Position numbers and translations under genes: made by a program. 64,000 nt of DNA from Tunicatimonas pelagia. GTDB lineage: Bacteria; Bacteroidota; Bacteroidia; Cytophagales; Cyclobacteriaceae. The stretch is taken from assembly GCF_030506325.1 (NCBI RefSeq), contig NZ_CP120684.1, positions 1 to 64,000 on the forward strand, in the 5' to 3' direction. This document shows positions 1 through 8,475 of the stretch, one piece after another. Under the pieces are notes generated by a model. The model did no database searches and was not told where the DNA came from. It saw nothing but the letters and a program-made list of their open reading frames with translations. Position 1 is the first letter of the stretch. Every line of letters begins with the position of its first letter.

Positions 1-1350
1 ATGCTGTCTTTGCCTTTAGAAAAAGTCTTTTGGAAAAGGTTTTTGAGTTGTTTAATAGTAATTATTGGACTAGCCAATTCTACAATCAATGGTCAGATTC
101 CTAAATATTGGTACTTTGGTCATGGATTAGTAGTCGATGATTTTAATAATGATTTCCACGATGATATTTTAGTCTCAAATTTTAAAGGTTCAATTACATT
201 GTATCTATCAGATTATTCCTCACAAAGCATAAAGTTTATTGAGCAACCAAGTATTAATGTTTCGTGCGATATAGGATCTGAAATGGAAAGCGGTGATTTT
301 AACGGTGATACAAATACTGATTTCATTGCCACAGTCACATCATCACCTAGATATGTCCGTGGAGGCTCCTTTTTGCAATATTTCGGGGATGGAAGAGGTG
401 GCTTCGAGTATATAAACAGGCTATCCCAAGAAGGTATAGGAATTGACGAATTTCTGGACGGGTTTGGTTCTAGTTTAGCAGTGGGGGATATAAATAATGA
501 TGGATACGATGATGTAGTGGTAGGTGCGCCAGGTGAACACCTCCCAAACCAGTTTTTAAGGAATAAACCTTATGGAGCTTTATTCGTTTTTTTTGCCAAA
601 AATGACGCTTTAGATCCCATAGGTTATTTAAAAATGTACGTCGATACAAGGGCACCCTTTCGTCAGAATGTTTATGCAGGATCTCTATTTCCCCGTCCAA
701 TAGCATTAGGCCAATCAAATAAATCGTTTATTGCTGTAAGTGCCATGGATTCACCCGCTCCCTACTATCTTAATGGTCGGCTACGAGACAATACACGAAG
801 ATTCAGAGGCGGGGCTGTTTACACATATTTATACTCAGAAGGTGAGATAGAAGAAAATGGTATCATATTTGAACTTCCAGAATTTTATGAAAATAACACT
901 ACACCAATACCCGCATGCAACGATGGAATCGATAATGATGGTGATGGTCTTACCGATCTAGATGACCCTGGCTGCACATCAACAACCGATACTAATGAAT
1001 TCAATGTAAGCGATCTTTCAGGATTTACAAATTTACTATTGACTAACTGTGATACTGATAGATCGCAATATAAAGTTTGGATTAGAAATATAACTGATAA
1101 TACTGGATGGAATGAAATAGGTGAAATAAACTATCAAGGTAATTCATCTGGTACATGCCCATCTGGTGCATATCAACCATTTAATGTTACACTGGCAGGT
1201 AATCAGAAACTGTATGAAGTAGTCGTCGTTGATTCAAATCTATTAGGTTGTGGAGGACGTAACGATCCCACCTATGCCAGTTGCAGAAAGTGGTCTGTGG
1301 TACTAAGATCGAATCCAAATGGTGGTGTAGCAACTCAATTGCTTTACTAA
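1..1350 (+). CDS. Secreted FG-GAP/VCBS-repeat protein, possibly 5'-partial
   Basis: The frame opens at the first base of the window, so the true start may lie upstream. Residues about 13-27 form a hydrophobic stretch that looks like a signal peptide. Two FG-GAP/VCBS-type calcium loops are visible: DFNGDTNTD near residue 98 and VGDINNDGYDD near residue 161, the second followed by the family hallmark VVGAPGE. Residues 306-325 carry a CNDGIDNDGDG-type aspartate-rich motif ending in DDPGC, common in exported Bacteroidota proteins. The last 110 residues are a cysteine-containing domain I do not recognise, with no obvious T9SS C-terminal signal. By family, such repeats fold as beta-propeller blades on exported proteins. 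Substrate and role are unknown. Confidence 0.7.
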   Translation: MLSLPLEKVFWKRFLSCLIVIIGLANSTINGQIPKYWYFGHGLVVDDFNNDFHDDILVSNFKGSITLYLSDYSSQSIKFIEQPSINVSCDIGSEMESGDFNGDTNTDFIATVTSSPRYVRGGSFLQYFGDGRGGFEYINRLSQEGIGIDEFLDGFGSSLAVGDINNDGYDDVVVGAPGEHLPNQFLRNKPYGALFVFFAKNDALDPIGYLKMYVDTRAPFRQNVYAGSLFPRPIALGQSNKSFIAVSAMDSPAPYYLNGRLRDNTRRFRGGAVYTYLYSEGEIEENGIIFELPEFYENNTTPIPACNDGIDNDGDGLTDLDDPGCTSTTDTNEFNVSDLSGFTNLLLTNCDTDRSQYKVWIRNITDNTGWNEIGEINYQGNSSGTCPSGAYQPFNVTLAGNQKLYEVVVVDSNLLGCGGRNDPTYASCRKWSVVLRSNPNGGVATQLLY

Positions 1351-1444
1351 TATATATAATTGGTCTTTTTTTTAGTCCTCTCGTTTATAGCTCTAAAAAG
1401 GTAAAGTAATTCTCTGGTATCAGTCTACTGTAAAATCTGTCCGC

Positions 1445-1465
1445 TTATGCTGACGAACCCAATCT
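1445..1465 (+). repeat. 21-bp near-repeat of 45681-45701
   Basis: The sequence TTATGCTGACGAACCCAATCT matches 45681-45701 at 19 of 21 positions. Each copy lies 50-95 bp downstream of a large exported-protein gene (ends at 1350 and 45629). With two mismatches allowed, about one such pair is expected by chance in 64 kb, so the position is the only suggestive part. Confidence 0.3.
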
Positions 1466-1477
1466 CCTGATACTTCA

Positions 1478-2164
1478 TCAATGTTTCACTCTTCGCCAAC
1501 CAGCCTGCTGTGCTTCTTCTTCACTACAGAACCAGCGCTCTCCCTTAGTTTCGTCGATACTCGTCTTGTTGTACCACGGGCTTGTTGGAGTGTGATAGAT
1601 TTTTTCACCGGACCGGCTGATGTTTCCTTTGATCTTACAATCGGCCGATGTTTCGGGAGCTCGGCTCATCGATATTTTCTGGCCCGGCTGGCTTTTGGTT
1701 ATTTCTGATTGCCTACCCCTACTCGACCGATAGCTCCAAGGCTCTTCAAACTGGTACTGCCAAATACCTCGTTTCTCGGTTTGAGCCAATTGCTCGGTAG
1801 TTACGTAGTCGCTACTGTACCTTCGGTAAGCCAGGGCGTATCCTTGTGCCACCATCCATTCGTTGATATTGATTCCATCTACAAAGCAGGTGGCAATCTG
1901 CCGGCCGTACTTATCAACTTCTGAAGACTGGCATTGGACGGTACGGCCGGCAATGAAACGATCAAGTGCTAGGGCCGCTTGCTGTCCGCAGCGGATCTGC
2001 TTACTCGATACATCGGTACACCACTGGCCAATTTCAGGAGCATCGATCCCCAGTAAGCGTACGCGTACCCCATGAATCTCAATGGTATCTCCATCTACGA
2101 CTGTAGGAATGCCGATGAGCGTTCCAGCGAGCAGGTTCCACCAGAGAATAAAAGAAATAACCAT
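1478..2164 (-). CDS. Secreted thermonuclease (SNase) with C-terminal sunset-like domain
   Basis: Staphylococcal-nuclease-family protein expected to cleave DNA or RNA phosphodiester bonds with calcium. From the ATG at 2164 (228 aa) it opens with a hydrophobic segment (MVISFILWW), indicating export or anchoring. The SNase core is clear: VDGDTIEIHG, then RLLGIDAPE with the first catalytic Arg and Glu, and DKYGRQIA with the second Arg. The last 50 residues (IYHTPTSPWY, then GERWFCSEEEAQQAGWRR) match a small domain often attached to plasmid-borne SNases. An in-frame ATG at 2239 would add 25 residues with a less convincing leader. The next gene is on the same strand about 100 bp away. A role in degrading extracellular DNA or in conjugation is inference. 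Confidence 0.85.
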   Translation of the reverse strand: MVISFILWWNLLAGTLIGIPTVVDGDTIEIHGVRVRLLGIDAPEIGQWCTDVSSKQIRCGQQAALALDRFIAGRTVQCQSSEVDKYGRQIATCFVDGININEWMVAQGYALAYRRYSSDYVTTEQLAQTEKRGIWQYQFEEPWSYRSSRGRQSEITKSQPGQKISMSRAPETSADCKIKGNISRSGEKIYHTPTSPWYNKTSIDETKGERWFCSEEEAQQAGWRRVKH

Positions 2165-2267
2165 TGGCCAAAGTTCGCCTGAAGGTAGACAGCAAAAAAA
2201 TGAAAAAACGTAGCAGGTTTGTCCCGTAAGTTTTTCCAACTAATTCAATGCCATAAAATACTAGGGT

Positions 2268-3179
2268 TTAAGTGTTAGTGTTCAGAATCCTCCATCTTGA
2301 CATACCCCAAGCTAATAGGAGTCCGGATATCATATCCCATATACCCCACCATCCGGCAAGAAAAGCCATTCCGCCCCTTCCATCGAAAAAATTAAAAATA
2401 AGAATCAGGGCTAATCCGGAATTTTGTATTCCAGTATCCAAACTAATTGTACGTCGGTCTTTGTAGTTTAACCCCAATCCGGTTGCTACTGCATAACCCA
2501 GTGAGTAGGCAGCAGCATTGTGAATAAGAACGATCATGAATAGCAAATGAATGTAGCGATAGAAGTTATCAAAATTGTTACCCAGGGCTACAACAATAAA
2601 CACCAAAAATATGATGACAGAGATTACTCGAATCGGCTTCAGGATGGCTTTCGTTATGCCGGGTCGCCAGCTGGCCCACGTCATTCCTAAGAGCAATGGG
2701 ATCAAAACAATGAATACCAGCGTAGTGAGAATTTGAAATACCGGAATTTCCACTGCTTGCAGCGTAGTTTGGCCGCGCAGATATACTCCTGACCAAAGTG
2801 AAAAATTCAGGGGTAAGGTAATAAATGAAACTAGTGTCGTGAGAGCCGTCAGGCTTACTGAAAGTGCGCCGTTCCCTCCTGCCAGGACAGATAATAGGTT
2901 AGATAATGTGCCACTTGGGCACGAGGCGACTAATATCATGCCTAGAGCGATGCTCTGGGTAGGCTGAATTAGCAGTACAATCAGATAGGTAACCAGAGGT
3001 AGCAATACGACCTGGGCAAGCAGGCCTACGGTGATCGCCCTGGGGCGGGTGAGTAACCGTTTAAAATCTGCTACAGTAAGCTCAAGAGCGATACCGAACA
3101 TAATAACTGCCAGGCAGAAGTTGAGCACCCACAGGTTTTCCTGGCTGAAATGAAGCGTTTGTTGATCGAGGTTTTCCAT
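2268..3179 (-). CDS. Bile acid:sodium symporter (BASS) family permease
   Basis: Polytopic inner-membrane protein of about 300 aa with 8-10 hydrophobic segments. The N-terminal MFGIALELTVADFKRLL and internal LVASCPSGTLSNLLS segments match the SBF/BASS family, which couples sodium entry to uptake of organic anions. The substrate cannot be read from sequence and bile acids are unlikely in this setting. The start was set at the ATG at 3179; an upstream TTG at 3218 is in frame, but an AAGGAGG motif lies inside that extension, arguing for the downstream start. It lies beside the hybrid histidine kinase, so sensing and transport may be linked, but that is only inference. Confidence 0.8.
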   Translation of the reverse strand: MENLDQQTLHFSQENLWVLNFCLAVIMFGIALELTVADFKRLLTRPRAITVGLLAQVVLLPLVTYLIVLLIQPTQSIALGMILVASCPSGTLSNLLSVLAGGNGALSVSLTALTTLVSFITLPLNFSLWSGVYLRGQTTLQAVEIPVFQILTTLVFIVLIPLLLGMTWASWRPGITKAILKPIRVISVIIFLVFIVVALGNNFDNFYRYIHLLFMIVLIHNAAAYSLGYAVATGLGLNYKDRRTISLDTGIQNSGLALILIFNFFDGRGGMAFLAGWWGIWDMISGLLLAWGMSRWRILNTNT

Positions 3180-3250
3180 AGAGGGCGCAAATAACCGAAA
3201 TTTGCCCTCCTTAGACAACCTACACGAGCGATCCTTTTTCTACCGCTTGA

Positions 3251-5542
3251 TCAGTTGCGGGCCTCTTCGTACAGTTTTTTGATAACGTCCCCTCTCCGGT
3301 TGACCCCTATTTTCGTAAAAATATTTCGTACATGGGTCATTACGGTTTTATCGGAGATATTCATTTGGTCAGCAATTTCTTTATTGGTAAATCCTTCCTT
3401 AAGAAGTTCTACCACTTCAACTTCTTTATTCGATAGATCGTATTTTTTGTAAGTAACCGTTAAGTCTACCGAATGGCTCATTACGCCATTCGTGGTTTGC
3501 CCATTATCATCAGACGGATTAAAATGCGATTGCCCATTGCTATGATTGAGGCGAAATCCCGACTGTATTTGTCCGATCAGTGCTCGGTTTAGGTTACGTG
3601 AGTTCTCAATAACTGATCGTACTTTTTGCAACAATATCGGTAGCTTAAAAGGCTTCTCAATAAACCCTAATGCCCCTAGCTTGAGACTGATCATTTCATT
3701 AGCACCTCGCGATTTCGCGGTTAAATAGAGCAATGGAATATGGCTGTAATTTGGATTACGCTTGATAATTTCGCCAAATTTAAACCCGTCAACATTGTCC
3801 ATCATAACATCCGAGATGATGAGATCCAAATGGTCAATCATTTTGAGTTTCTGTAAAGCTTCTCTGCCGTCCAGTGCGGCGTACACATTGTACTCCTCCG
3901 ATAGCTTATCGGTTAGGTACCGAAGCATGGATACGTGATCCTCCACCACTAGTATTGATGGACGTTGGGTATCGCCTACTACATCCTGAACCGGTGCCAC
4001 ATCCGGTAGTATTTTTGATTGCCCAACTCTTGGCGAAGCAATATCCACTATCTGATCAGCATCTTCATTTACGGGAAGACTAATTTTTACGATGAGCCCC
4101 CTAACGGTATTGCTGCTTAGCTCAATCGTACCGGATAGACTTTCTACTATTTTATTGACGATTGAAAGGCCCATACCAATTCCTTCACTACCTCGCTTCT
4201 TTTGGCTTGCCTGAAAGTAAGGGCGTAGTACTTTTGCCCGAAGGTGCTTGGGTATTCCTCTTCCGGAATCGGATACTTTAAATACAGCCCTACCTTCTTC
4301 TGTATATAGCATCACCGAGATTCTTCCCCCAGCGCTGGTATACTTGATCGCATTCTCTACGATATTATTGACGATGCGTACTAAAGCATCCGGGTCTGCT
4401 TGCACTAGAACTGACTCTTCCAGATCGTCTAACAGCTGAATCTTCTTATTTGCTGCTAGGGGTTTGAAAAGTGATAGCCCGTTAGTAAGTATACCGCTAA
4501 AATTAGCCGTTTGCTCATGATCGTAAATATTTACTCCTTTATCCAGTCGTTCGATATCAAAGTAGTTTACAATATCCGTGATTAGTTTTTCTACATTATA
4601 GCGTATGACCGATAGCTCTTCATTTACCCCGTACTTTGCAATGTAGTCCGACAGATAGTTATGAATCAGCGTAAGCGGTGTTTTCGTCTCATGCGCTAAG
4701 TTGACAAAATTATTCCGTTGCTGAGTAATGGCTAATTTTAGTGCTTCAGTACGCTCTTCAATGACCTTTTCTCGATTCTTAATCGTGTTGGAAAGCAGTG
4801 CGTTGGTTTCCTCTAAGCTACTGATGAGCTCCTTGTTCTTTCTTTCCGATACTAGTAATCGCTGGTATTCATTTTGGGCATCCCGAACCAATGATTGTAT
4901 ATACACTGCGGTCATGAACATCAAGCCGAGGTTGGTAGACACGTGCTCGATCACGTTGTTCATATTGAAAAATATAATAAAAGGCAGCAGTACCCAGCAT
5001 GAGATAGCACTGATCACTGAAAATAAGTAGATTCGGTAATCCCGCCGCTGTGAAGGCTCTGTCTGGTCGTATTTATGGACTAGGAAGCGGATAACTCTGT
5101 ACACAAAATACAATCCGTACAGCGTTGGTATGGGGAGTAATATCATCTGACTAAACCTGATATCTCCGGTGGCAAATAATACTACATCAAAAACTAAAAA
5201 TGGAACGAAGAGAAAATACCAAACCCCTCGGGTTGACAGCCACCGAAGATGCGCTAGGTTGAATGTCTCATAGATATAATAGATGAAATACATACTCATG
5301 GCAATCGCGGAGATATGACCAATAGTATACTGTATTTCCAATGGAATAGAGGAGTCATAATTGGGTACCAGTCCACCAGTAATGTTGTAGACAATGAGCA
5401 TGAACAGCAGTATCAAGTACAATCGCCTTGATTTGTCACTGGGACGCTCTAGGTAATAAAGGAACTGGAACAAAAACGCAACTATCTCAACAACGATGAT
5501 CGCTAGTACGATAGGATCAATAAGGCTTTCTGACTGCTGCAT
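3251..5542 (-). CDS. Hybrid histidine kinase with receiver and LuxR-type DNA-binding output
   Basis: A one-protein two-component system of 763 aa. Residues 1-220 hold about seven hydrophobic segments, a membrane sensor of unknown ligand. A coiled linker leads to a HisKA domain with the phospho-acceptor in LAHETKTPLTLIHNY (His about 284). The HATPase domain shows DSGRGIPK and GIGMGLSIV. A receiver domain follows (SILVVEDH, acceptor Asp in DLIISDVMM near residue 578, Lys in IEKPF). The C-terminus is a LuxR/NarL helix-turn-helix (LSNKEVEVVELLKEGFTNKEIADQM, split here by reading only its start and end as key parts). Kinase, receiver and DNA-binding output in one chain suggest a membrane-tethered transcription factor. 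Neighbouring permease and acetyltransferase genes are candidate targets. Confidence 0.88.
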   Translation of the reverse strand: MQQSESLIDPIVLAIIVVEIVAFLFQFLYYLERPSDKSRRLYLILLFMLIVYNITGGLVPNYDSSIPLEIQYTIGHISAIAMSMYFIYYIYETFNLAHLRWLSTRGVWYFLFVPFLVFDVVLFATGDIRFSQMILLPIPTLYGLYFVYRVIRFLVHKYDQTEPSQRRDYRIYLFSVISAISCWVLLPFIIFFNMNNVIEHVSTNLGLMFMTAVYIQSLVRDAQNEYQRLLVSERKNKELISSLEETNALLSNTIKNREKVIEERTEALKLAITQQRNNFVNLAHETKTPLTLIHNYLSDYIAKYGVNEELSVIRYNVEKLITDIVNYFDIERLDKGVNIYDHEQTANFSGILTNGLSLFKPLAANKKIQLLDDLEESVLVQADPDALVRIVNNIVENAIKYTSAGGRISVMLYTEEGRAVFKVSDSGRGIPKHLRAKVLRPYFQASQKKRGSEGIGMGLSIVNKIVESLSGTIELSSNTVRGLIVKISLPVNEDADQIVDIASPRVGQSKILPDVAPVQDVVGDTQRPSILVVEDHVSMLRYLTDKLSEEYNVYAALDGREALQKLKMIDHLDLIISDVMMDNVDGFKFGEIIKRNPNYSHIPLLYLTAKSRGANEMISLKLGALGFIEKPFKLPILLQKVRSVIENSRNLNRALIGQIQSGFRLNHSNGQSHFNPSDDNGQTTNGVMSHSVDLTVTYKKYDLSNKEVEVVELLKEGFTNKEIADQMNISDKTVMTHVRNIFTKIGVNRRGDVIKKLYEEARN

Positions 5543-5563
5543 AATGGTATATGGTGTGATGAA

Positions 5564-6757
5564 TTAGGTAATAATCGGAGCCCGCTCGAAGGATGCATTC
5601 TCATCAAAGAGCTTTCGGTAGGTCGCCATCGTGCGCGCCTTCTTGCAGCCTAAGGCTTCCATGACCCTTATCATTTTCGGATTAAAGTCCCCAACCCAAC
5701 TAACAATATAGTTATCGTACTTGTAGTTGTCAGTAGAGGCAACCCGGTTGAGGATATCTTCAAAGAACAATCCTTCTAACCCTCTTCGCTGGAATTCCGG
5801 TTTGACGCCAAAAGTGACCCCAAAAACAGTACTGGGAGGAGATACTTGCTTGTAGTAAAGAAATTTAAGTTTACCCCACCAATTCATATTGTCTCCTACC
5901 TTTTTGTAAATCTCATTCACATTAGGTAGCGCGATCATAAATGCAGCGGGTTTACCCCGGTAGAAGACAAACATCAGCACGTCCGGATCTACAATCGGCT
6001 TGATGCGTTCCAGGGTCGTAAACACCTGCGCTTCCGTAATTGGTTTGAAGTTATCTAGTACGCTAAAGGCATCGTTGTATATTTCCATGAAGTAGTTGGC
6101 GTACTGTCGGGCTTTTTTCTTTTCATAGTGCCTGATTTCCACTTCCCCTTGCTGATGCAGACGCTGCGTATGACGTTGGTATATGGGGGGCAATGGGTCG
6201 TGAAACGAGCGGTTGAATATGAGCTGCTTGAAGTAAATCTTGAAACCATATTCTTCAAAGAAATTCACGTAGTACGCTGGGTTATACCCCTGGTTTGCGT
6301 AAGGGCTTAGCTCAAAGTTTTCTATGATCAGTCCCCAAAATTTATCCCGCTCTCCAAAATTTATGGGTCCGTCCATGGCTTCCATTCCCCGCTCTGCTAG
6401 CCAATCTTTACAACGATCAAATAGCGTGAATGCAGCCTCACGATCTTCAATGCACTCAAAAAACCCCATTCCTCCAGTTGGCTGCTGAAACGTCTGTGCA
6501 TTACGGTGATTGATAAAAGCCGCAACGCGGCCGATACACTCTCCAGAAGCATTCTTTAAAATCCATCGTTCAATTTCCCCATGGGCAAAAAAGGGGTTCT
6601 TATTAGGATCAAATACTTGTTCTATTTCCTGACGGACGTAGGGAATCCAGTAGGGATCATCTTGATAAATAGTGAAAGGAAGTAGTCTAAACTGCTCAAT
6701 TTGTTCCGAACTTCGGACTGCCTCAAGTGTCAGGCTACTGGTTATAGTGGTACTCAT
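5564..6757 (-). CDS. GNAT-superfamily acetyltransferase-like protein
   Basis: About 397 aa from the ATG at 6757, a cleaner start than the in-frame ATG at 6820 because the extra 21 residues show no conservation-like pattern. The text resembles a Bacteroidota family of N-acetyltransferase-like proteins: an early acidic substrate segment (YQDDPYWIPYVRQE), a central MDGPINFGERDKFWG segment, and a C-terminal acyl-CoA-like core (FGVTFGVKPEFQRRGLEGLF) in which the RRGLEG stretch resembles the GNAT pyrophosphate-binding loop. No signal or membrane segment, so cytoplasmic. The substrate is unknown. Confidence 0.6.
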   Translation of the reverse strand: MSTTITSSLTLEAVRSSEQIEQFRLLPFTIYQDDPYWIPYVRQEIEQVFDPNKNPFFAHGEIERWILKNASGECIGRVAAFINHRNAQTFQQPTGGMGFFECIEDREAAFTLFDRCKDWLAERGMEAMDGPINFGERDKFWGLIIENFELSPYANQGYNPAYYVNFFEEYGFKIYFKQLIFNRSFHDPLPPIYQRHTQRLHQQGEVEIRHYEKKKARQYANYFMEIYNDAFSVLDNFKPITEAQVFTTLERIKPIVDPDVLMFVFYRGKPAAFMIALPNVNEIYKKVGDNMNWWGKLKFLYYKQVSPPSTVFGVTFGVKPEFQRRGLEGLFFEDILNRVASTDNYKYDNYIVSWVGDFNPKMIRVMEALGCKKARTMATYRKLFDENASFERAPIIT

Positions 6758-6954
6758 GGACACAACGGTTAGGGTATAGTTAATTGGTAAATAGCCGAAT
6801 AGTCGTTGACCGTTTAGCAATCGGAATCACTAAATAGTTGATAACATTCAAATTGAATACGTCTTGCTGATGTGGTAAGCGCAGTAGTCGGCGGCTGGAA
6901 AATAGGTAGGGTTTGCATAGTATTGTTACTGTTGATCTATTAACAGGTAAGTAG

Positions 6955-6970
6955 GCAAATAGTCCTATGA
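6955..6970 (+). repeat. 16-bp direct repeat, copy 1
   Basis: GCAAATAGTCCTATGA is identical to 7441-7456, 486 bp away. The two copies flank the XRE gene and its downstream palindrome. A degenerate relative (CCGAATAGTCGTTGAC) lies near 6791. Function unknown. Confidence 0.5.
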
Positions 6971-7114
6971 CCTTTATTACATAAGCTATCACTTTTAAGA
7001 TACCTTAAATGTACATCATTATTGGTCTGCTTGGTTTCATCTGGCCTAAAATATGTAATTATTTTTATACTAATATCATTTGAGAGGCGAATATTACTTA
7101 ATTATAAGGACGGA

Positions 7115-7134
7115 AATACTTAGCATTAAGTATT
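7115..7134. promoter_or_regulatory. 20-bp palindrome, putative operator (shared with 31218-31237)
   Basis: AATACTTAGCATTAAGTATT has perfect 8-bp arms around a 4-bp centre. The same arms with centre GGAT occur at 31218-31237. The site is 51 bp downstream of the XRE stop codon. A regulator binding site is inferred from symmetry and recurrence; the nearby XRE protein is the obvious candidate binder. Confidence 0.5.
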
Positions 7135-7185
7135 GACTCTACTAGCGTAGTCAACTAGCTTCGTTGTAATTCTATGTTGAGGCAG

Positions 7186-7404
7186 TCAATCAGTGAACAG
7201 GTCATCCAGGCTAATCTGCAATAGTTGGCAGATACGGTAGGCTACCAGCAGGCTCGGGTTGCTTTTACCACGTTCGATGCGGGAGTAATGGGTAATGTCG
7301 ATCTCAACGCGTTCGGCAACATCAGACTGGGTATAATTGAGGTTTAGCCTTGCCTGCCTGATCCGACTCCCGACCATCTCATTTAGCTTTTCCTGGTTTT
7401 CCAT
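7186..7404 (-). CDS. Small XRE-family transcriptional regulator
   Basis: A 72-aa single-domain helix-turn-helix protein from the ATG at 7404 (an ATG at 7434 adds ten residues of no clear value). The Cro/C1 pattern is clear: IRQARLNLNYTQSDVAERV for the first helices, then ITHYSRIERGKSNPSL, where the recognition helix and conserved IERG lie. The protein is nearly all DNA-binding domain, so it probably acts as a dimeric repressor. A palindrome at 7115-7134 lies just downstream of its gene and a second copy lies upstream of the gene at 31300. The divergent gene begins about 95 bp away. Confidence 0.85.
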   Translation of the reverse strand: MENQEKLNEMVGSRIRQARLNLNYTQSDVAERVEIDITHYSRIERGKSNPSLLVAYRICQLLQISLDDLFTD

Positions 7405-7440
7405 AGCACAAGAAAACAGGAAAGCATGGGCCATAGAACA

Positions 7441-7456
7441 GCAAATAGTCCTATGA
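7441..7456 (+). repeat. 16-bp direct repeat, copy 2
   Basis: Identical to 6955-6970. It lies in the divergent region between the XRE gene and the gene at 7498, where it could be part of a promoter or operator. Confidence 0.5.
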
Positions 7457-7497
7457 TTTTTAGTATTTTTTATTTAACTATGAAGATGATATTGGTT

Positions 7498-7887
7498 ATG
7501 ACAAACGAAGAAGTACGCCAACTTTCCCAGTTAATGATTAGCTATTTTGGGCTTAAACCAGATCATAGGATTTCAGCACCGACTCTCCCACCCTTCTACA
7601 CTATCGTAATTCAACGTTTCCTATACCACGAGCATAACTTGTCGTACGATCTGGATAGTAATAATTATAAGCCCCGTCCCCCCGCTACCCCGTATTCTTC
7701 AACAAATACAAGTACTGAGCTTTCAGCTGCGTTAACGCAGCTTTGCGAGCACTATTGGAAGAGTTATCGGGTGGTTCACGGAAGTGATGCGGAGCCACCG
7801 CAGTATTTAGTGGATGTGGTGGATTTCATTGAAAGAAAATACTTCCTGCTGTTTTCTTACGAAACCGGATCGTTCAGACCCGATTGA
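7498..7887 (+). CDS. Uncharacterised protein, 129 aa
   Basis: I do not recognise this protein. The start was placed at the ATG at 7498 (MTNEEVRQLSQLM), since the in-frame upstream sequence runs through the divergent promoter region and the repeat at 7441. It has no signal peptide or membrane span, a proline-rich middle (KPRPPATPY) and a helical C-terminal half. It is divergent from the XRE gene and is followed 22 bp later by another small gene on the same strand, so the two may be co-transcribed. Confidence 0.55.
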   Translation: MTNEEVRQLSQLMISYFGLKPDHRISAPTLPPFYTIVIQRFLYHEHNLSYDLDSNNYKPRPPATPYSSTNTSTELSAALTQLCEHYWKSYRVVHGSDAEPPQYLVDVVDFIERKYFLLFSYETGSFRPD

Positions 7888-7909
7888 TTGTACCTTAACC
7901 CCTATTCCT

Positions 7910-8101
7910 ATGAATGAAAGCAACCCACTTACAGAATCGCAAACACAGTTTATTATGGATGTTGAGATAACGATGCGGGAGGTAGACACTCGCAATATTA
8001 CCATGCATGAAGGATACCGACGCTTGATTCAGACTTTCAAATCCCACATTACTGCCGATGGTAGCGATCAACCAGAAAGTACGAAGGAAGAACCGTCCTA
8101 G
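7910..8101 (+). CDS. Uncharacterised small protein, 63 aa
   Basis: Unrecognised acidic helical protein starting MNESNPLTESQTQF. The upstream in-frame extension overlaps the preceding gene and was rejected. It follows the gene at 7498 by 22 bp, suggesting one transcript. Confidence 0.5.
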   Translation: MNESNPLTESQTQFIMDVEITMREVDTRNITMHEGYRRLIQTFKSHITADGSDQPESTKEEPS

Positions 8102-8244
8102 CGGATCTTACTAATAAGACGCGAATATAATCTCCGGCTCCAAGGCAATGAGAGTAAAAGTCAAGCTTTCGATGCAAGCTCTAGGCGGTAATCGCTAACA
8201 AATTTGCCATATTTTTCGTATATTGAGCTATAAAACTAAAGATT

Positions 8245-8475
8245 ATGTCCGAGCTCCAAGGAAACACATTGATTGTCGAAGGGGTGATGCCCCCAGCTAA
8301 GTTCCAGAGAATTTTCGACCTGATGGACGAGCTACACGAAGGTAAAATCACCCTAGAGCAGTACCGGCAGATTCCTAAAGAAGACCGCCGGGCGGCCCGC
8401 GCCTGGAGGGTACAGCAGGCCAATCAAGGTCTGGCTGAACGTTATCCTGACTGGGAGGTAAAAACCCATCAATGA
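8245..8475 (+). CDS. Uncharacterised small protein, 76 aa, coupled to the phosphoribosyltransferase-like gene
   Basis: Not recognised. The sequence is charged and helical (FDLMDELHEGKITLEQYRQI), with no signal or membrane segment. Its stop codon overlaps the next start by four bases (ATGA at 8472-8475), so translation is probably coupled and the two products may act together. Its size and position resemble the small partner in two-gene modules, but no antitoxin family is visible. Confidence 0.6.
   Translation: MSELQGNTLIVEGVMPPAKFQRIFDLMDELHEGKITLEQYRQIPKEDRRAARAWRVQQANQGLAERYPDWEVKTHQ

Larger units (their letters stand above)
6758..7185. other. Gene-free stretch with short repeats and a palindrome
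   Basis: This 428-bp stretch separates the acetyltransferase gene from the XRE gene. It holds one copy of a 16-bp direct repeat (6955-6970), a degenerate copy of it near 6790-6805, and a 20-bp palindrome at 7115-7134. An overlapping 70-residue frame on the minus strand has no recognisable domain and was not called as a gene. Confidence 0.5.

Noticed and set aside
6780-6992. 70-aa minus-strand frame upstream of the acetyltransferase-like gene
   Set aside because: It overlaps that gene's longer start and contains part of a repeated non-coding motif.
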